In this document: positions 54,878 to 63,669 of the stretch, piece by piece
Layout: every line of letters starts with the position of its first letter
Numbering within the stretch: position 1 is the first letter of the stretch
Origin: an uncultured Verrucomicrobia subdivision 3 bacterium
GTDB taxonomy: Bacteria > Verrucomicrobiota > Verrucomicrobiia > Limisphaerales > UBA11358
Direction of reading: 5' to 3'
Length of the DNA stretch: 64,000 nucleotides
Assembly: GCA_903875465.1 (NCBI GenBank)
Contig: CAIQWB010000135.1
Span: 1-64,000 of the forward strand
Program-made: the position numbers and the translations under genes
Notes under the pieces: model-generated
What the model was told of the DNA's origin: nothing
The model's database searches: none
What the model saw: only the letters and a program-made list of their open reading frames with translations

Positions 54878-55816
54878 ATGAACACCTCCATCAAACAGAC
54901 CACCTTGTTTTCAGCGGCTGCCGGGCGGCGCCGCTTGCTCAAAAACGTCTTCACGGCCGCCGGCCTGGCCGGGGCTGCCACGCTGGCAGTCCAGGCCCAA
55001 ATTACGGTCGACGGCACCCGGGACGCCGCTTATGGCGCGCCTTTGGCCACCCAAACGGTGAACACCGGTTTTGGTGACAGCACCGCCGGTGACGGCACTT
55101 CGGCCAACGGTTCCGAACTGGACGCCGGTTACGGCAAGATTGCCAATGGCAATCTGTACATCTTCCTGGCGGGAAACTTCCAAAACAATGGCAATCACGT
55201 CAATGTGTTCATTGCCGATGGCCGGGCCGGGCAAAGCACGCTGGCCGTGCCCGCCACCGGCACCTTGAAAGCCATGAATGGCTCGGTATTCAGCTCGGGC
55301 TTTCAAGCGACCTACGCGCTGGATCTCAATGACTATTCGGGCACCCTTTATGCTGAGGAATATGGCCTGACAGGCACGGCCTCGGGCGGGTATGTCGGTT
55401 CCGTCGGCCTCACGGGTGGCATCGGCTTCGGCACCCCGGGTCCCAATGGCATCACTTACGGTTTAAACAACCTGAACGCTGCGGGAGTGAATGGCAACAC
55501 CGGCACCGCAGCCGACCCGGCGGCGGCGAATGCGGTGGGCACCGGTTTGGAATTGAGCATTCCCCTCAGCCTGCTGGGCGATCCCACCGGCCCCATCGAG
55601 GTTCTGGCCGCGATTAACGGTGGCGGCGATACCTACCTTTCCAATCAGTTACTGCCCGGTTTGCCCGTCAGTTCGGGAAACCTCGGAGCCGCCACCTTCA
55701 ACTTCGGGTCCACACCCGGCCAATATTTCACCGTGCCTACCCCGGAACCCAGCACCCTGGCGCTGGGCACCCTGGCTGGCCTGGCCGGGCTCGTTGCCTT
55801 CCGCCGCCGGAAATAG
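54878..55816 (+). CDS. PEP-CTERM sorted exported protein
   Basis: 312 residues from the ATG at 54878, ten codons inside the track ORF. The N-terminus has a basic stretch and hydrophobic signal (KNVFTAAGLAGAATLAVQAQ). The mature part is rich in Gly, Asn, Asp and Thr in beta strands, starting ITVDGTRDAAYGAPLATQ. The C-terminus is a PEP-CTERM signal: TPEPSTLALGTLAGLAGLVAFRRRK. It would be processed by exosortase and retained at the cell surface or in extracellular polymer. Exosortase genes are not in the window. The strong terminator downstream makes it monocistronic. Confidence 0.92.
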   Translation: MNTSIKQTTLFSAAAGRRRLLKNVFTAAGLAGAATLAVQAQITVDGTRDAAYGAPLATQTVNTGFGDSTAGDGTSANGSELDAGYGKIANGNLYIFLAGNFQNNGNHVNVFIADGRAGQSTLAVPATGTLKAMNGSVFSSGFQATYALDLNDYSGTLYAEEYGLTGTASGGYVGSVGLTGGIGFGTPGPNGITYGLNNLNAAGVNGNTGTAADPAAANAVGTGLELSIPLSLLGDPTGPIEVLAAINGGGDTYLSNQLLPGLPVSSGNLGAATFNFGSTPGQYFTVPTPEPSTLALGTLAGLAGLVAFRRRK

Positions 55817-55856
55817 AACCGCTGCGGATTTGTTTTTCAACCATTCATTGTTTCCG

Positions 55857-55894
55857 AAGGTGCCCCCTGTTTTAGAAGGGGGCACCTTTTTTTT
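55857..55894 (+). terminator. Rho-independent terminator
   Basis: A stem AAGGTGCCCCC with its complement (ten-base loop) followed by eight T, 40 bp after the PEP-CTERM gene. Confidence 0.93.
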
Positions 55895-55989
55895 CACCAG
55901 CCAAACCTGACTGGCTGGCAGGTGAGCCCCACAAGGCCCTTGATTTCAAATCCTTTCCCGGGCAGTTTGGCCCCATCACATTCCTTTTT

Positions 55990-57105
55990 ATGCCATCGCT
56001 TAACTCTCGCGTTTTGACGCGGCTCATCCTCCTTATCATCGCCGGACTGGCTTCGCCCCGGTTTCCGGCCGCCGCCCAAACGCCTGGCACGGCCCCGGCG
56101 ACCGTTGCCCACCAGGCCTTGCCCCCACTCCCGGAGCCACAAAATGTGCCGCATCCGGGCCCCACAAACGATTTCCCCTATGTGCCCCAGGCCATTTTAC
56201 CCGGCGGGGTAGTGCTCCCGTTGTATGCGCCCGACTCGCCCCTATTGAACCAAGCCCGTGTTCGGGAAGCCGAAATCTATTCCCTGAACCGCGGCGTGCC
56301 GGGACGGATTGATTACATCGTCAACATCCACAACCCGTCCATTGAAATTCATCCGGCGGAACCGTGGCATAACACCGGCACGGCCATCATTCTAGCGGCG
56401 GGCGGTGGTCATCAGACCCTCAACGTGGGCCCGGAAGCCGTCACCCCGGCGGCTTTTTTTGCCAATTACGGCATCACGTCCGTCATCCTCCGCAATCGCT
56501 TGCGCAAGGATGGCTACAGCGTCCCCAAGGATGCGGTCAACGATGCCTTGCAAGCCATTCGCCTCGTGCGGGCGCACGCAGCGAACTGGCATATTGACCC
56601 CAACAAAATCGGCATAATGGGGTTTTCCGCCGGGGCCGAACTCGCCGCCGCCGCCGGGCTGCAATATCAGACCTTTGACACCCAAAACACCCAGCCCGGC
56701 GATCCGCTGACCGGCGTGACCGCGCGTCCCGATTTCGTGGGTTTGGTTTATCCCGGACCCACCCCCTTCAGCCTCAACACCAACGGCCCGACCGTGATTC
56801 CTCCGGACATGCCGCCTTCGTTCCTCGTTTGCGCCAGCTCGGGCGACCGGGTGCATGCCGCTTGGGCCGACGCCTATTTTGGGGGGATGCTCAAGCAAAG
56901 CGTGCCCAACCTGGAAATGCATATGTACGGTCGCGGCGGGCATGGCGGCGGCTTCAGCGACCGCAACGACACCCCGTTCGGCACCTGGCAGTTTCGCTTC
57001 ATCGACTGGTTTCGCGATCTGGGCTTTTTAAACAAACCGGGCGTGGAAACCCAGGCGGCGAAAGACGTGCAGGCTTATGTAAGCCAGCAAGCCAAATTTA
57101 AATAA
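55990..57105 (+). CDS. Secreted alpha/beta-hydrolase (esterase, BD-FAE-like)
   Basis: 371 residues. A Sec signal (RLILLIIAGLASPRFPAAAQ) is followed by a Pro-rich linker, then an alpha/beta-hydrolase core: TAIILAAGGGHQTL (oxyanion-hole GGGH), VLRNRLRKDGYSVPKDAVNDALQAIRLVR, IGIMGFSAGAELAAAA (nucleophile Ser in GFSAG), FLVCASSGDRVHA (Asp region) and MYGRGGHGGGF (His). It resembles esterases of plant polysaccharide breakdown such as feruloyl or acetyl-xylan esterases. Placed between PEP-CTERM and transporter genes but with its own promoter gap. Confidence 0.88.
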   Translation: MPSLNSRVLTRLILLIIAGLASPRFPAAAQTPGTAPATVAHQALPPLPEPQNVPHPGPTNDFPYVPQAILPGGVVLPLYAPDSPLLNQARVREAEIYSLNRGVPGRIDYIVNIHNPSIEIHPAEPWHNTGTAIILAAGGGHQTLNVGPEAVTPAAFFANYGITSVILRNRLRKDGYSVPKDAVNDALQAIRLVRAHAANWHIDPNKIGIMGFSAGAELAAAAGLQYQTFDTQNTQPGDPLTGVTARPDFVGLVYPGPTPFSLNTNGPTVIPPDMPPSFLVCASSGDRVHAAWADAYFGGMLKQSVPNLEMHMYGRGGHGGGFSDRNDTPFGTWQFRFIDWFRDLGFLNKPGVETQAAKDVQAYVSQQAKFK

Positions 57106-57350
57106 CCGCACCCCGCTGCGCGAAACCAGCCAGGAAGTGCGGAAGGCGGGGCCTGGCAACGCGCGCAACGGCGGGGTTAACCAACCTCAATACGACCTTG
57201 ATTCTGGCCAAGCCTCAGGACAGCATAGAGCAGTAAAAAAGTATCAATCCAAACGGCTGCGGCCACTGATGCATCGCCCGTCCGCTGGCCGGCCCAGCCG
57301 CTTAAACGTGCCCGTTTTGCCAACAACTACGGGTGGCAGAATCACGTCCA

Positions 57351-58625
57351 ATGTTATGCAAGGCCACCAAGCCTAGAACCCGCCCCATCTTGAAATTTAC
57401 CCGCTACCAACAGTTTGTGGTCGCCCTGCTGGCCTTCCTGCAATTCACGGTCATTCTCGACTTCATGATTCTCTCGCCGTTGGGAGCCATCCTGTTGCCC
57501 GAGCTGAATATCGCCACCGCCCAATTTGGCCTGCTGGTTTCGGTGTACGCCTTGAGTGCGGGCGCTTCGGGATTGCTGACGGCCGGGTTCGCGGACAAAT
57601 TTGACCGCAAGCGGCTCCTGCTCTTTTTCTACGCCGGGTTTATCCTGGGCACCGCGCTTTGCGGGCTGGCCACGAGCTATCATGGGCTGCTGGCGGCGCG
57701 CGTTGTCACTGGCATTTTCGGCGGCGTCATTGGGTCCATCAGCCTGGCCATCGCCGCCGACCTGTTCCCCTTGGAAATGCGGGGCCGGGTGATGGGTGTG
57801 GTGCAAACCGCCTTTGCCGCCAGTCAGGTGCTGGGGCTGCCGATTGGCCTCTGGCTCGCCAATCATTGGGGCTGGCATGCGCCCTTTTTCATGATCGCCG
57901 GCCTCGGCGCGGCGGTGGGTTTCATCATCGCCTGGGGCCTGCGCCCGATTGATGCCCACTTGAAGATCAAAAATGACCGCAGCGCCTGGCAGCATCTGTT
58001 TAAAACCGTTTCCAAACCGGTCTACCTGCGCGGCTTCGCCGCCACCATTCTCCTGGCCACTGGTGGTTTTATGTTGATGCCCTTTGGCTCCGCCTACACG
58101 GTCAATAATCTGGGCATTCCCCTCATCCACCTCCCGCTGATTTATTTGGTGACCGGCATTTGCACCATCATCACCGGTCCGCTGGTGGGTCGCTGGAGCG
58201 ACCGGATCGGCAAATATCCCATCTTTTTTGGCGGCACCGTGCTGGGCATGATCATGGTGACGATTTATTGCCATCTGGGCCTGACGCCGCTGTGGTTGGT
58301 CATGCTCGTGAATGTGCTGCTGTTCATCGGCATCTCCGGCCGGATGATTGCCACCTCGGCCCTCATCTCCGCCGTGCCCGACCTGAACGATCGCGGGGCC
58401 TTCATGTCGGTGAATTCCGCGCTGCAACAATTCTCCGGTGGCATCGCCTCCGCCCTCGCCGGCTTGATTGTGGTGCAAACTCCGGGCGGGCGGCTTGACC
58501 ACTACGGCCTCCTCGGCGGGGTGGTTGTGGCCGCCATGCTCATCACCCTGGTCCTGATGTATTCGGTCCACCAAATCGTGCAGGCCAAAACGAAGACCGC
58601 ACCGGTGCCGCCCCAACCTGCCTGA
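57351..58625 (+). CDS. MFS transporter
   Basis: 424 residues from the ATG at 57351; a GTG six codons earlier is the alternative. Twelve hydrophobic segments. Motif A is partly seen after helix 2 (GFADKFDRKRLLLF) and again in the second half (GRWSDRIGKYPIFF). Helix 4-5 region RVVTGIFGGVIGSISLAIAADLFP is typical of the drug/sugar efflux group (AraJ-like). The substrate is unknown. The stop is three bases from the end of the convergent zinc-ribbon gene. Confidence 0.9.
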   Translation: MLCKATKPRTRPILKFTRYQQFVVALLAFLQFTVILDFMILSPLGAILLPELNIATAQFGLLVSVYALSAGASGLLTAGFADKFDRKRLLLFFYAGFILGTALCGLATSYHGLLAARVVTGIFGGVIGSISLAIAADLFPLEMRGRVMGVVQTAFAASQVLGLPIGLWLANHWGWHAPFFMIAGLGAAVGFIIAWGLRPIDAHLKIKNDRSAWQHLFKTVSKPVYLRGFAATILLATGGFMLMPFGSAYTVNNLGIPLIHLPLIYLVTGICTIITGPLVGRWSDRIGKYPIFFGGTVLGMIMVTIYCHLGLTPLWLVMLVNVLLFIGISGRMIATSALISAVPDLNDRGAFMSVNSALQQFSGGIASALAGLIVVQTPGGRLDHYGLLGGVVVAAMLITLVLMYSVHQIVQAKTKTAPVPPQPA

Positions 58626-58627
58626 CC

Positions 58628-58963
58628 TCAGGAATCCCCCTCCTGCAGCCCCGTTTTCCAGACCACATCGCACTTCTGGCAATAAAACAGAAAATCCCGT
58701 TTCCGCGCCGGGTCCTTATGGCGCGGCAACCGGGCCTGGCATTGCGGACACTGATAACGCCCCAGCACCCGATGGTGCAAGACCGCCAGACTGGTAATCA
58801 TGGCGACAAGAATGACGCAAAACAGGACCACCCCGAGCCGCTCATGCTTCTCCATGCAAGCGCCGAGGACAATCATTCCCAAAAACGAGGATCCCAGAAA
58901 GATGCCCATCAGCGGCGCCAAAAAGCGCTCAGCGAAAGTCGGGTCGTCTTTTTCAATGGCCAT
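58628..58963 (-). CDS. Small membrane protein with zinc ribbon
   Basis: 111 residues. Two transmembrane helices (LAPLMGIFLGSSFLGMIVLG and LGVVLFCVILVAMITSLAVL) are followed by a zinc-ribbon (YQCPQCQARL ... FYCQKCDVVW). The overall design, membrane anchor plus cytoplasmic ribbon, occurs in many small bacterial hypothetical proteins. Convergent with the MFS gene, with two bases between the coding ends. Confidence 0.75.
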   Translation of the reverse strand: MAIEKDDPTFAERFLAPLMGIFLGSSFLGMIVLGACMEKHERLGVVLFCVILVAMITSLAVLHHRVLGRYQCPQCQARLPRHKDPARKRDFLFYCQKCDVVWKTGLQEGDS

Positions 58964-59100
58964 GGCACACCTAAGATCCCAACTCAGAAATGCAACTCAC
59001 GACGCGGCAGGCAATCGCCCCAGGCGGGTCATCCCCGGAAAGCATCATCCCAGTTTTAGGCCCTGGCCAGCGAATATCCGGGGTACCCGGCATTGAAGGG

Positions 59101-61770
59101 TTAGCGCCCATGCTGGTAAAGCAGTTCACGGAGCCGGGCATTGAATTCCCTAGCCTGCTGCAATTGCTCCAGCGAGTGGTGCAGCCGGTAGCGCCAGTAG
59201 TAACTGGCGATGGCGGGCACATTGATGCGCTCGGCATCCACCTGGGCCCGGCGCAACTGGCCATCCATGCCCAGCAAATCCTGCAATTGGAAAATGCTCC
59301 ACATGGCCGGGGAAGCCAGATGCTGCCGGACCACCGCCGCCACGATTTCCGGGGTGGCCTCCGCCGGGGCGGGGCCGGGCAGGCCCAGTTCGCGCTGGTA
59401 AAACACCTGGGTTAGCGCGGGCTCTTCGGTCCACCAACCACGAATGGTGCTCATGTCGTGCGTGGAGGGGGTGACCACGCTCAGGTAGGGGGCGTCCGCC
59501 GGACGCGAGAATTGCTGCGCCGGATTTTTGGGCATGCGCTGAATTTCCAGGCTAAGCAAGCCCAGATCACGCATCACCTGTGGCACGCACCCGGGCACCA
59601 TGCCCAAATCCTCGCCGCAAATCAGCATGTCGGTGCCCCGTTTGAGGGCGGGCAACTTTTGCAACGCTTCGCGCTTCCAGAAGTCATCCTGGCGCCGGTA
59701 GAAATAATCCAGGTACAACGCGCGCAAACGCGCCTGCGTATCGGGGGCGAGACGGTGAAAGGACCGGGTGGTTTCCATGCCGAACCGGAAGTGGAGCTGG
59801 CCCTCCGCTTCGAGCAGAATCACATTACTGATGAGATCAAACAAACCGAGGCGCAGACGGTCGTTCAGCGGATTGACAGGTTGCCCGGCAAAATAGGCTT
59901 CCACTTGCCGCTGTGTGGAAAATTCTGGTCGCAAGGCAAAGAAGTCGCCGCCGGTGTGATGCAAAAAGGTCTCCCGGACCAGTGCTGCGTCCCCGCTGAA
60001 GATCTCCTCGAGCACGGCGCCGTTGATGAATGGCTGGGTAAAGCGTTTGCGATCCAAAAAAATGCCGTGGTGGGCAAACTCCGCCGGCTCCACGGGGAGG
60101 GCCGGCACAAAGTGGCCAAGAATGCCCTCCACGGCGTGCGCCGGGCTGCTCCAGATCCGGAAAAAGCCCAGAATATGATCAATCCGGAAGGCATCGAAAT
60201 AATGGCCCATTTGGGCAAACCGCTGCCGCCACCAGGCAAAGCCATCGGCGGCCATGCGGGGCCAATTGTAGGTGGGGAAGCCCCAATTCTGACCCTTGGC
60301 GGCAAAGGGATCGGGCGGCGCGCCCGCCTGCATGTCCATATGATACAATTCGGGCTGCTGCCAGGCATCCGCCCCGTGCCGGTAGACGCCAATGGCGATG
60401 TCCCCCTTCACCACCAACCCCGCTGCGTGAATGTGCGCGGTGGCATCCTGTAATTGGCGGTGCAAATGGTATTGCAGGAAGTAGTGAAACTCGATTTCGG
60501 CATGGCCCTCCGCCAGGGCGGCAATCGCGGCGGCGTTATACGTTTGATGCTCCGGCCAGCGACTGAAATCGGGCGTGCCATGTTTATCCCGCAAAAAGCA
60601 AAACGCGGCATAGGGCACGAGCCAGGCCTGGTTCTCCGCAAAAAAGCTCCGGTAGGCCGCCGCGCGCAAGGTGGCCGCGCGTTGGGCGGGATAAAGCTTT
60701 TTCAGGAAGCCCAGCTTGGCCGCCATGACCGCCTCGTAATCCACCTCCGGCAGCGCATTGAGGCGTTGCCGTTCCGCTTCAAGGGCTTGGAGCAACGGCC
60801 GTTGCCTGGCAGTTACCACATCCGCCAGATTGATATACTGGGGATGCAGCGCGAAAGCGGAGATGGCGGCATACGGATAGGAATCCTTCCAGGAATGGGT
60901 GGCGCTGGTATCATTGACGGGGAGGAGCTGGATGAGCTTGAGCCCCACGATGCGGCCCCAGTCGGCGAGCGCTTTCAAATCGGCAAATTCGCCCACACCA
61001 AAACTGTTGGCGGTGCGCAAACTAAAGACCGGCACGGCCACGCCTGCCCCACGCCACGCTGGCAGCGGCAGCAAGGCAAAGCCATCGTTCACCACAGTAT
61101 ATTTACCGGGTGCCGGGGCATCCCAAAAACGGCGGTTGGCACCATCCTCAAAGCGCACAAAAACATTCTGCGCAACATCAAAAACCCCGTACTTGTAAAC
61201 AATCGGGAACGGGTGGCCGTGCAAATCCAGCGACACGACAAACTCTTCACTCGCGGGCAAGCGCTCCAGCAATCGGGGGGCGGCGGTGTGCCAATGGCCG
61301 AGCAGCGCACCCTCGCCCAAGAGGCAGAGGGTCTGACCGGGGGCAAGCAGGGGGGCTTTGACGCGAAAGGTATGCGTGGGGTGCAGGGGAGCGGACGATT
61401 TCGCTGCCACCGGCGGGACGACCGCAAGGACTTGCCGGAATGGCTGGGTGGAAAAAACATTTTCGACGGCTCCGACGGGGTTCCAAGTGTCCAACACCAA
61501 CAGGTTATCACCGGGAAATTCGCCCGGCACAAGGGTGCGGTTGCGCCCCCAATCGGTGGTTTGCGTGCCGTCGGCCTGGCGGAGGGCATAGGCGTAATTT
61601 AACTCCACGCGGGTATCCGTTTCGGTCAGGGGGAGGGTAACCTCCCAGCCTTCGTGGTCCACGTAGCGCAACGGCACGGGATCGGCCGGCAGGGGATGAC
61701 GGCCCGCCAGCCAGAGGGACTGGCCGGGTTGCGTGTGGAATCTAAGCCGAAATGTCAGGGTCATGGCCAT
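59101..61770 (-). CDS. malQ: 4-alpha-glucanotransferase with two CBM20 modules (DPE2-like)
   Basis: 889 residues from the ATG at 61770 (an ATG two codons later is also possible); the track ORF has 21 extra unsupported codons. Two N-terminal carbohydrate-binding CBM20-like modules are followed by the GH77 domain from about residue 260. Catalytic landmarks are FDAFRIDHILGFFRIW (nucleophile Asp), LICGEDLGMVP (acid/base Glu) and STHDMSTIRGWW (third Asp). The order resembles plant DPE2 rather than the shorter Escherichia coli MalQ. It would move glucan segments among maltodextrins in the cytoplasm, fitting with the secreted amylase upstream. Confidence 0.93.
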   Translation of the reverse strand: MAMTLTFRLRFHTQPGQSLWLAGRHPLPADPVPLRYVDHEGWEVTLPLTETDTRVELNYAYALRQADGTQTTDWGRNRTLVPGEFPGDNLLVLDTWNPVGAVENVFSTQPFRQVLAVVPPVAAKSSAPLHPTHTFRVKAPLLAPGQTLCLLGEGALLGHWHTAAPRLLERLPASEEFVVSLDLHGHPFPIVYKYGVFDVAQNVFVRFEDGANRRFWDAPAPGKYTVVNDGFALLPLPAWRGAGVAVPVFSLRTANSFGVGEFADLKALADWGRIVGLKLIQLLPVNDTSATHSWKDSYPYAAISAFALHPQYINLADVVTARQRPLLQALEAERQRLNALPEVDYEAVMAAKLGFLKKLYPAQRAATLRAAAYRSFFAENQAWLVPYAAFCFLRDKHGTPDFSRWPEHQTYNAAAIAALAEGHAEIEFHYFLQYHLHRQLQDATAHIHAAGLVVKGDIAIGVYRHGADAWQQPELYHMDMQAGAPPDPFAAKGQNWGFPTYNWPRMAADGFAWWRQRFAQMGHYFDAFRIDHILGFFRIWSSPAHAVEGILGHFVPALPVEPAEFAHHGIFLDRKRFTQPFINGAVLEEIFSGDAALVRETFLHHTGGDFFALRPEFSTQRQVEAYFAGQPVNPLNDRLRLGLFDLISNVILLEAEGQLHFRFGMETTRSFHRLAPDTQARLRALYLDYFYRRQDDFWKREALQKLPALKRGTDMLICGEDLGMVPGCVPQVMRDLGLLSLEIQRMPKNPAQQFSRPADAPYLSVVTPSTHDMSTIRGWWTEEPALTQVFYQRELGLPGPAPAEATPEIVAAVVRQHLASPAMWSIFQLQDLLGMDGQLRRAQVDAERINVPAIASYYWRYRLHHSLEQLQQAREFNARLRELLYQHGR

Positions 61771-61933
61771 ATGAATAACAGTCCCAGGGAAACTTGCAAA
61801 CCCGCACGAAAATGCGGGTGCCCCGCCGGGCAAAGAATGACGACTTTGTCATTTGCCCTGCCGTCCAAATTCAGTTAGCTGGTAGGGCAGGCAAACGCCC
61901 GCACCCAGGCGGGTTTTGGCCAGGCAGCAAACC

Positions 61934-62608
61934 ATGCATATCCTCGTCGTCGAAGACGAACCGAAAACCGCCGCTTTTATCCGGAAGGCCCTGCAAGCCG
62001 AGGGCTTCACGGTGGCGGTGTGTCCGGATGGGGACGCGGGGCTGGCGGCCGGCCAGGCGGCTGCGTTTGACGCCCTGATACTGGACATCATGCTGCCCGG
62101 GCGCGATGGGCTGAGCGTGCTCCGCCGGTTGCGCGAACTGGGCCAGCGCACCCCGGTGCTGTTGTTGTCCGCCCGGGGCGGGGTGAACGAACGGGTGGCG
62201 GGTTTGAATGCCGGGGCGGATGATTACCTGCCCAAACCCTTCGAGCTGGCCGAACTAGTGGCCCGGGTGCGCGCCCTCATGCGGCGGAGTGGGGAGCACA
62301 AACCCACCGTGCTGCGGGTGGCGGACTTGCAACTGGACACCCTCACCCGCCAGGCCCGGCGCGGGGGGCAGGAAATCCAACTCACGGCCCGCGAATACCG
62401 CCTGCTGGAATTTTTGATGCGCTCGGCGGGGCGGCTCTGCGGCCGGATGACGCTCATTGAGAAGGTCTGGGACTATGATTTCGACCCGGGCACCAATTTA
62501 GTGGAAGTTTACATTCGGCGGCTCCGCGAAAAAATCGATGCCGACTTTGAACCCAAGCTCTTGCAGACCGTGCGGGGGGCGGGATATCTTCTCCAGCAGC
62601 CGCCATGA
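61934..62608 (+). CDS. OmpR-family response regulator
   Basis: 224 residues from the ATG at 61934; the track's TTG start is six codons earlier. The receiver domain has the acidic pair VEDE, the phosphoacceptor Asp in DALILDIMLPGRDG, and the Lys in DYLPKPFELAEL. The C-terminal winged helix has LTAREYRLLEFLMRSAG and VEVYIRRLREKID. It resembles CusR/CopR-type regulators of metal resistance. Its stop overlaps the start of the kinase gene (ATGA). Confidence 0.96.
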   Translation: MHILVVEDEPKTAAFIRKALQAEGFTVAVCPDGDAGLAAGQAAAFDALILDIMLPGRDGLSVLRRLRELGQRTPVLLLSARGGVNERVAGLNAGADDYLPKPFELAELVARVRALMRRSGEHKPTVLRVADLQLDTLTRQARRGGQEIQLTAREYRLLEFLMRSAGRLCGRMTLIEKVWDYDFDPGTNLVEVYIRRLREKIDADFEPKLLQTVRGAGYLLQQPP

Positions 62609-63669
62609 AGATCCGTACTCGCTTGACACTTTGGTACGCCGGAATTTTGATATTGTCCCTGCTGGTGATCGGGCTGGGAACTTACCATGAAATTTCCGAG
62701 CAAATGCACCGCCATCACCGCCCGGAGGGGGATGGTCATGCCTTGGATGAGGCCGGCGAAATGGTGCTGTTCGTGGGCCTGCCGGCGGTGATTCTGGGGT
62801 TGGTGGGCGGGTGGTGGCTCACCCGGCGGGCGCTGGCTCCGGTGGCCCGGCTCACGGCGGCGGTGGAAAATATACACGAGCACAACCTGCGCACCCCCCT
62901 GCCCCGCAGCGGCTCGGGCGATGAACTGGACCGTCTGACGGAGGTATTTAATGCCATGACCGCCCGGCTGGATGATTCGTTTATCCGCATCCGGGAATTC
63001 ACCCTGCACGCCTCGCATGAACTGAAAACCCCGCTGACGATCTTGTGTGGCGAAACGGAAACCGCTTTGCGGGACGAGTCGCTCTCCCCCAGCGAACACG
63101 AACGCGCGGCCAGCCAGTTGGACGAACTCCGGCGGTTAACCCGGATTGTGGATGGCCTGACGCTGCTGGCCAAGGCGGATGCCGGGCTAATCACCCTGGC
63201 GCAGGAACCCGTGCGCTGGGATGAATTGGTGCGGGATAATTTTGCCGATGCCCTGATTCTGGCGGAACCGCAAGGCATTCAGGTGGAGCTGAGCGCCCGG
63301 GAAACCGTCACGGTGCTGGGGGACCGGCACCGGTTGCGCCAATTGTTATTAAACCTGACCGACAATGCCGTGAAATACAACCGGCCCCAGGGGCAGATTC
63401 TCATGGTGCTGCGCCGGGTGGGTGACATGGCGGAATTGGTCATCTCCAACACTGGCAAAGGGATTCCCCCCGAATTCTTACCCCGGGTATTTGACCGGTT
63501 TTTCCGCGGGGATGCGGCGCATGGCAGCGCGGTGGAAGGTTGCGGCCTGGGCCTGAGCATCGCCAAATGGATTGTCACCGCCCATCACGGGACCATTAAG
63601 ATTGAATCTCCGGATGCGGAGTTGACCACGGTCCGGGTCCGCCTTCACATTCACACTCCATCTGCATGA
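62605..63669 (+). CDS. Sensor histidine kinase (CusS-like)
   Basis: 354 residues. Transmembrane helices (LWYAGILILSLLVIGLGTY and MVLFVGLPAVILGLVGGWWL) bracket an unusually short, His-rich periplasmic loop (EISEQMHRHHRPEGDGHALDE). Then come HAMP (TRRALAPVARLTAAVENI), the phosphoacceptor helix FTLHASHELKTPLTIL, and an ATPase domain with NLTDNAVKYN, GKGIPPEFLPRVFDRFFR and GCGLGLSIAKWI. The four-His cluster suggests direct binding of Cu, Zn, Ni or Co. It pairs with the regulator upstream and the TolC-type gene downstream. Confidence 0.95.
   Translation: MKIRTRLTLWYAGILILSLLVIGLGTYHEISEQMHRHHRPEGDGHALDEAGEMVLFVGLPAVILGLVGGWWLTRRALAPVARLTAAVENIHEHNLRTPLPRSGSGDELDRLTEVFNAMTARLDDSFIRIREFTLHASHELKTPLTILCGETETALRDESLSPSEHERAASQLDELRRLTRIVDGLTLLAKADAGLITLAQEPVRWDELVRDNFADALILAEPQGIQVELSARETVTVLGDRHRLRQLLLNLTDNAVKYNRPQGQILMVLRRVGDMAELVISNTGKGIPPEFLPRVFDRFFRGDAAHGSAVEGCGLGLSIAKWIVTAHHGTIKIESPDAELTTVRVRLHIHTPSA

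Noticed and set aside
57354-58682. 442-residue minus-strand ORF opposite the MFS transporter
   Set aside because: His/Gly/Gln-rich antisense shadow; the + strand has a convincing 12-helix transporter.
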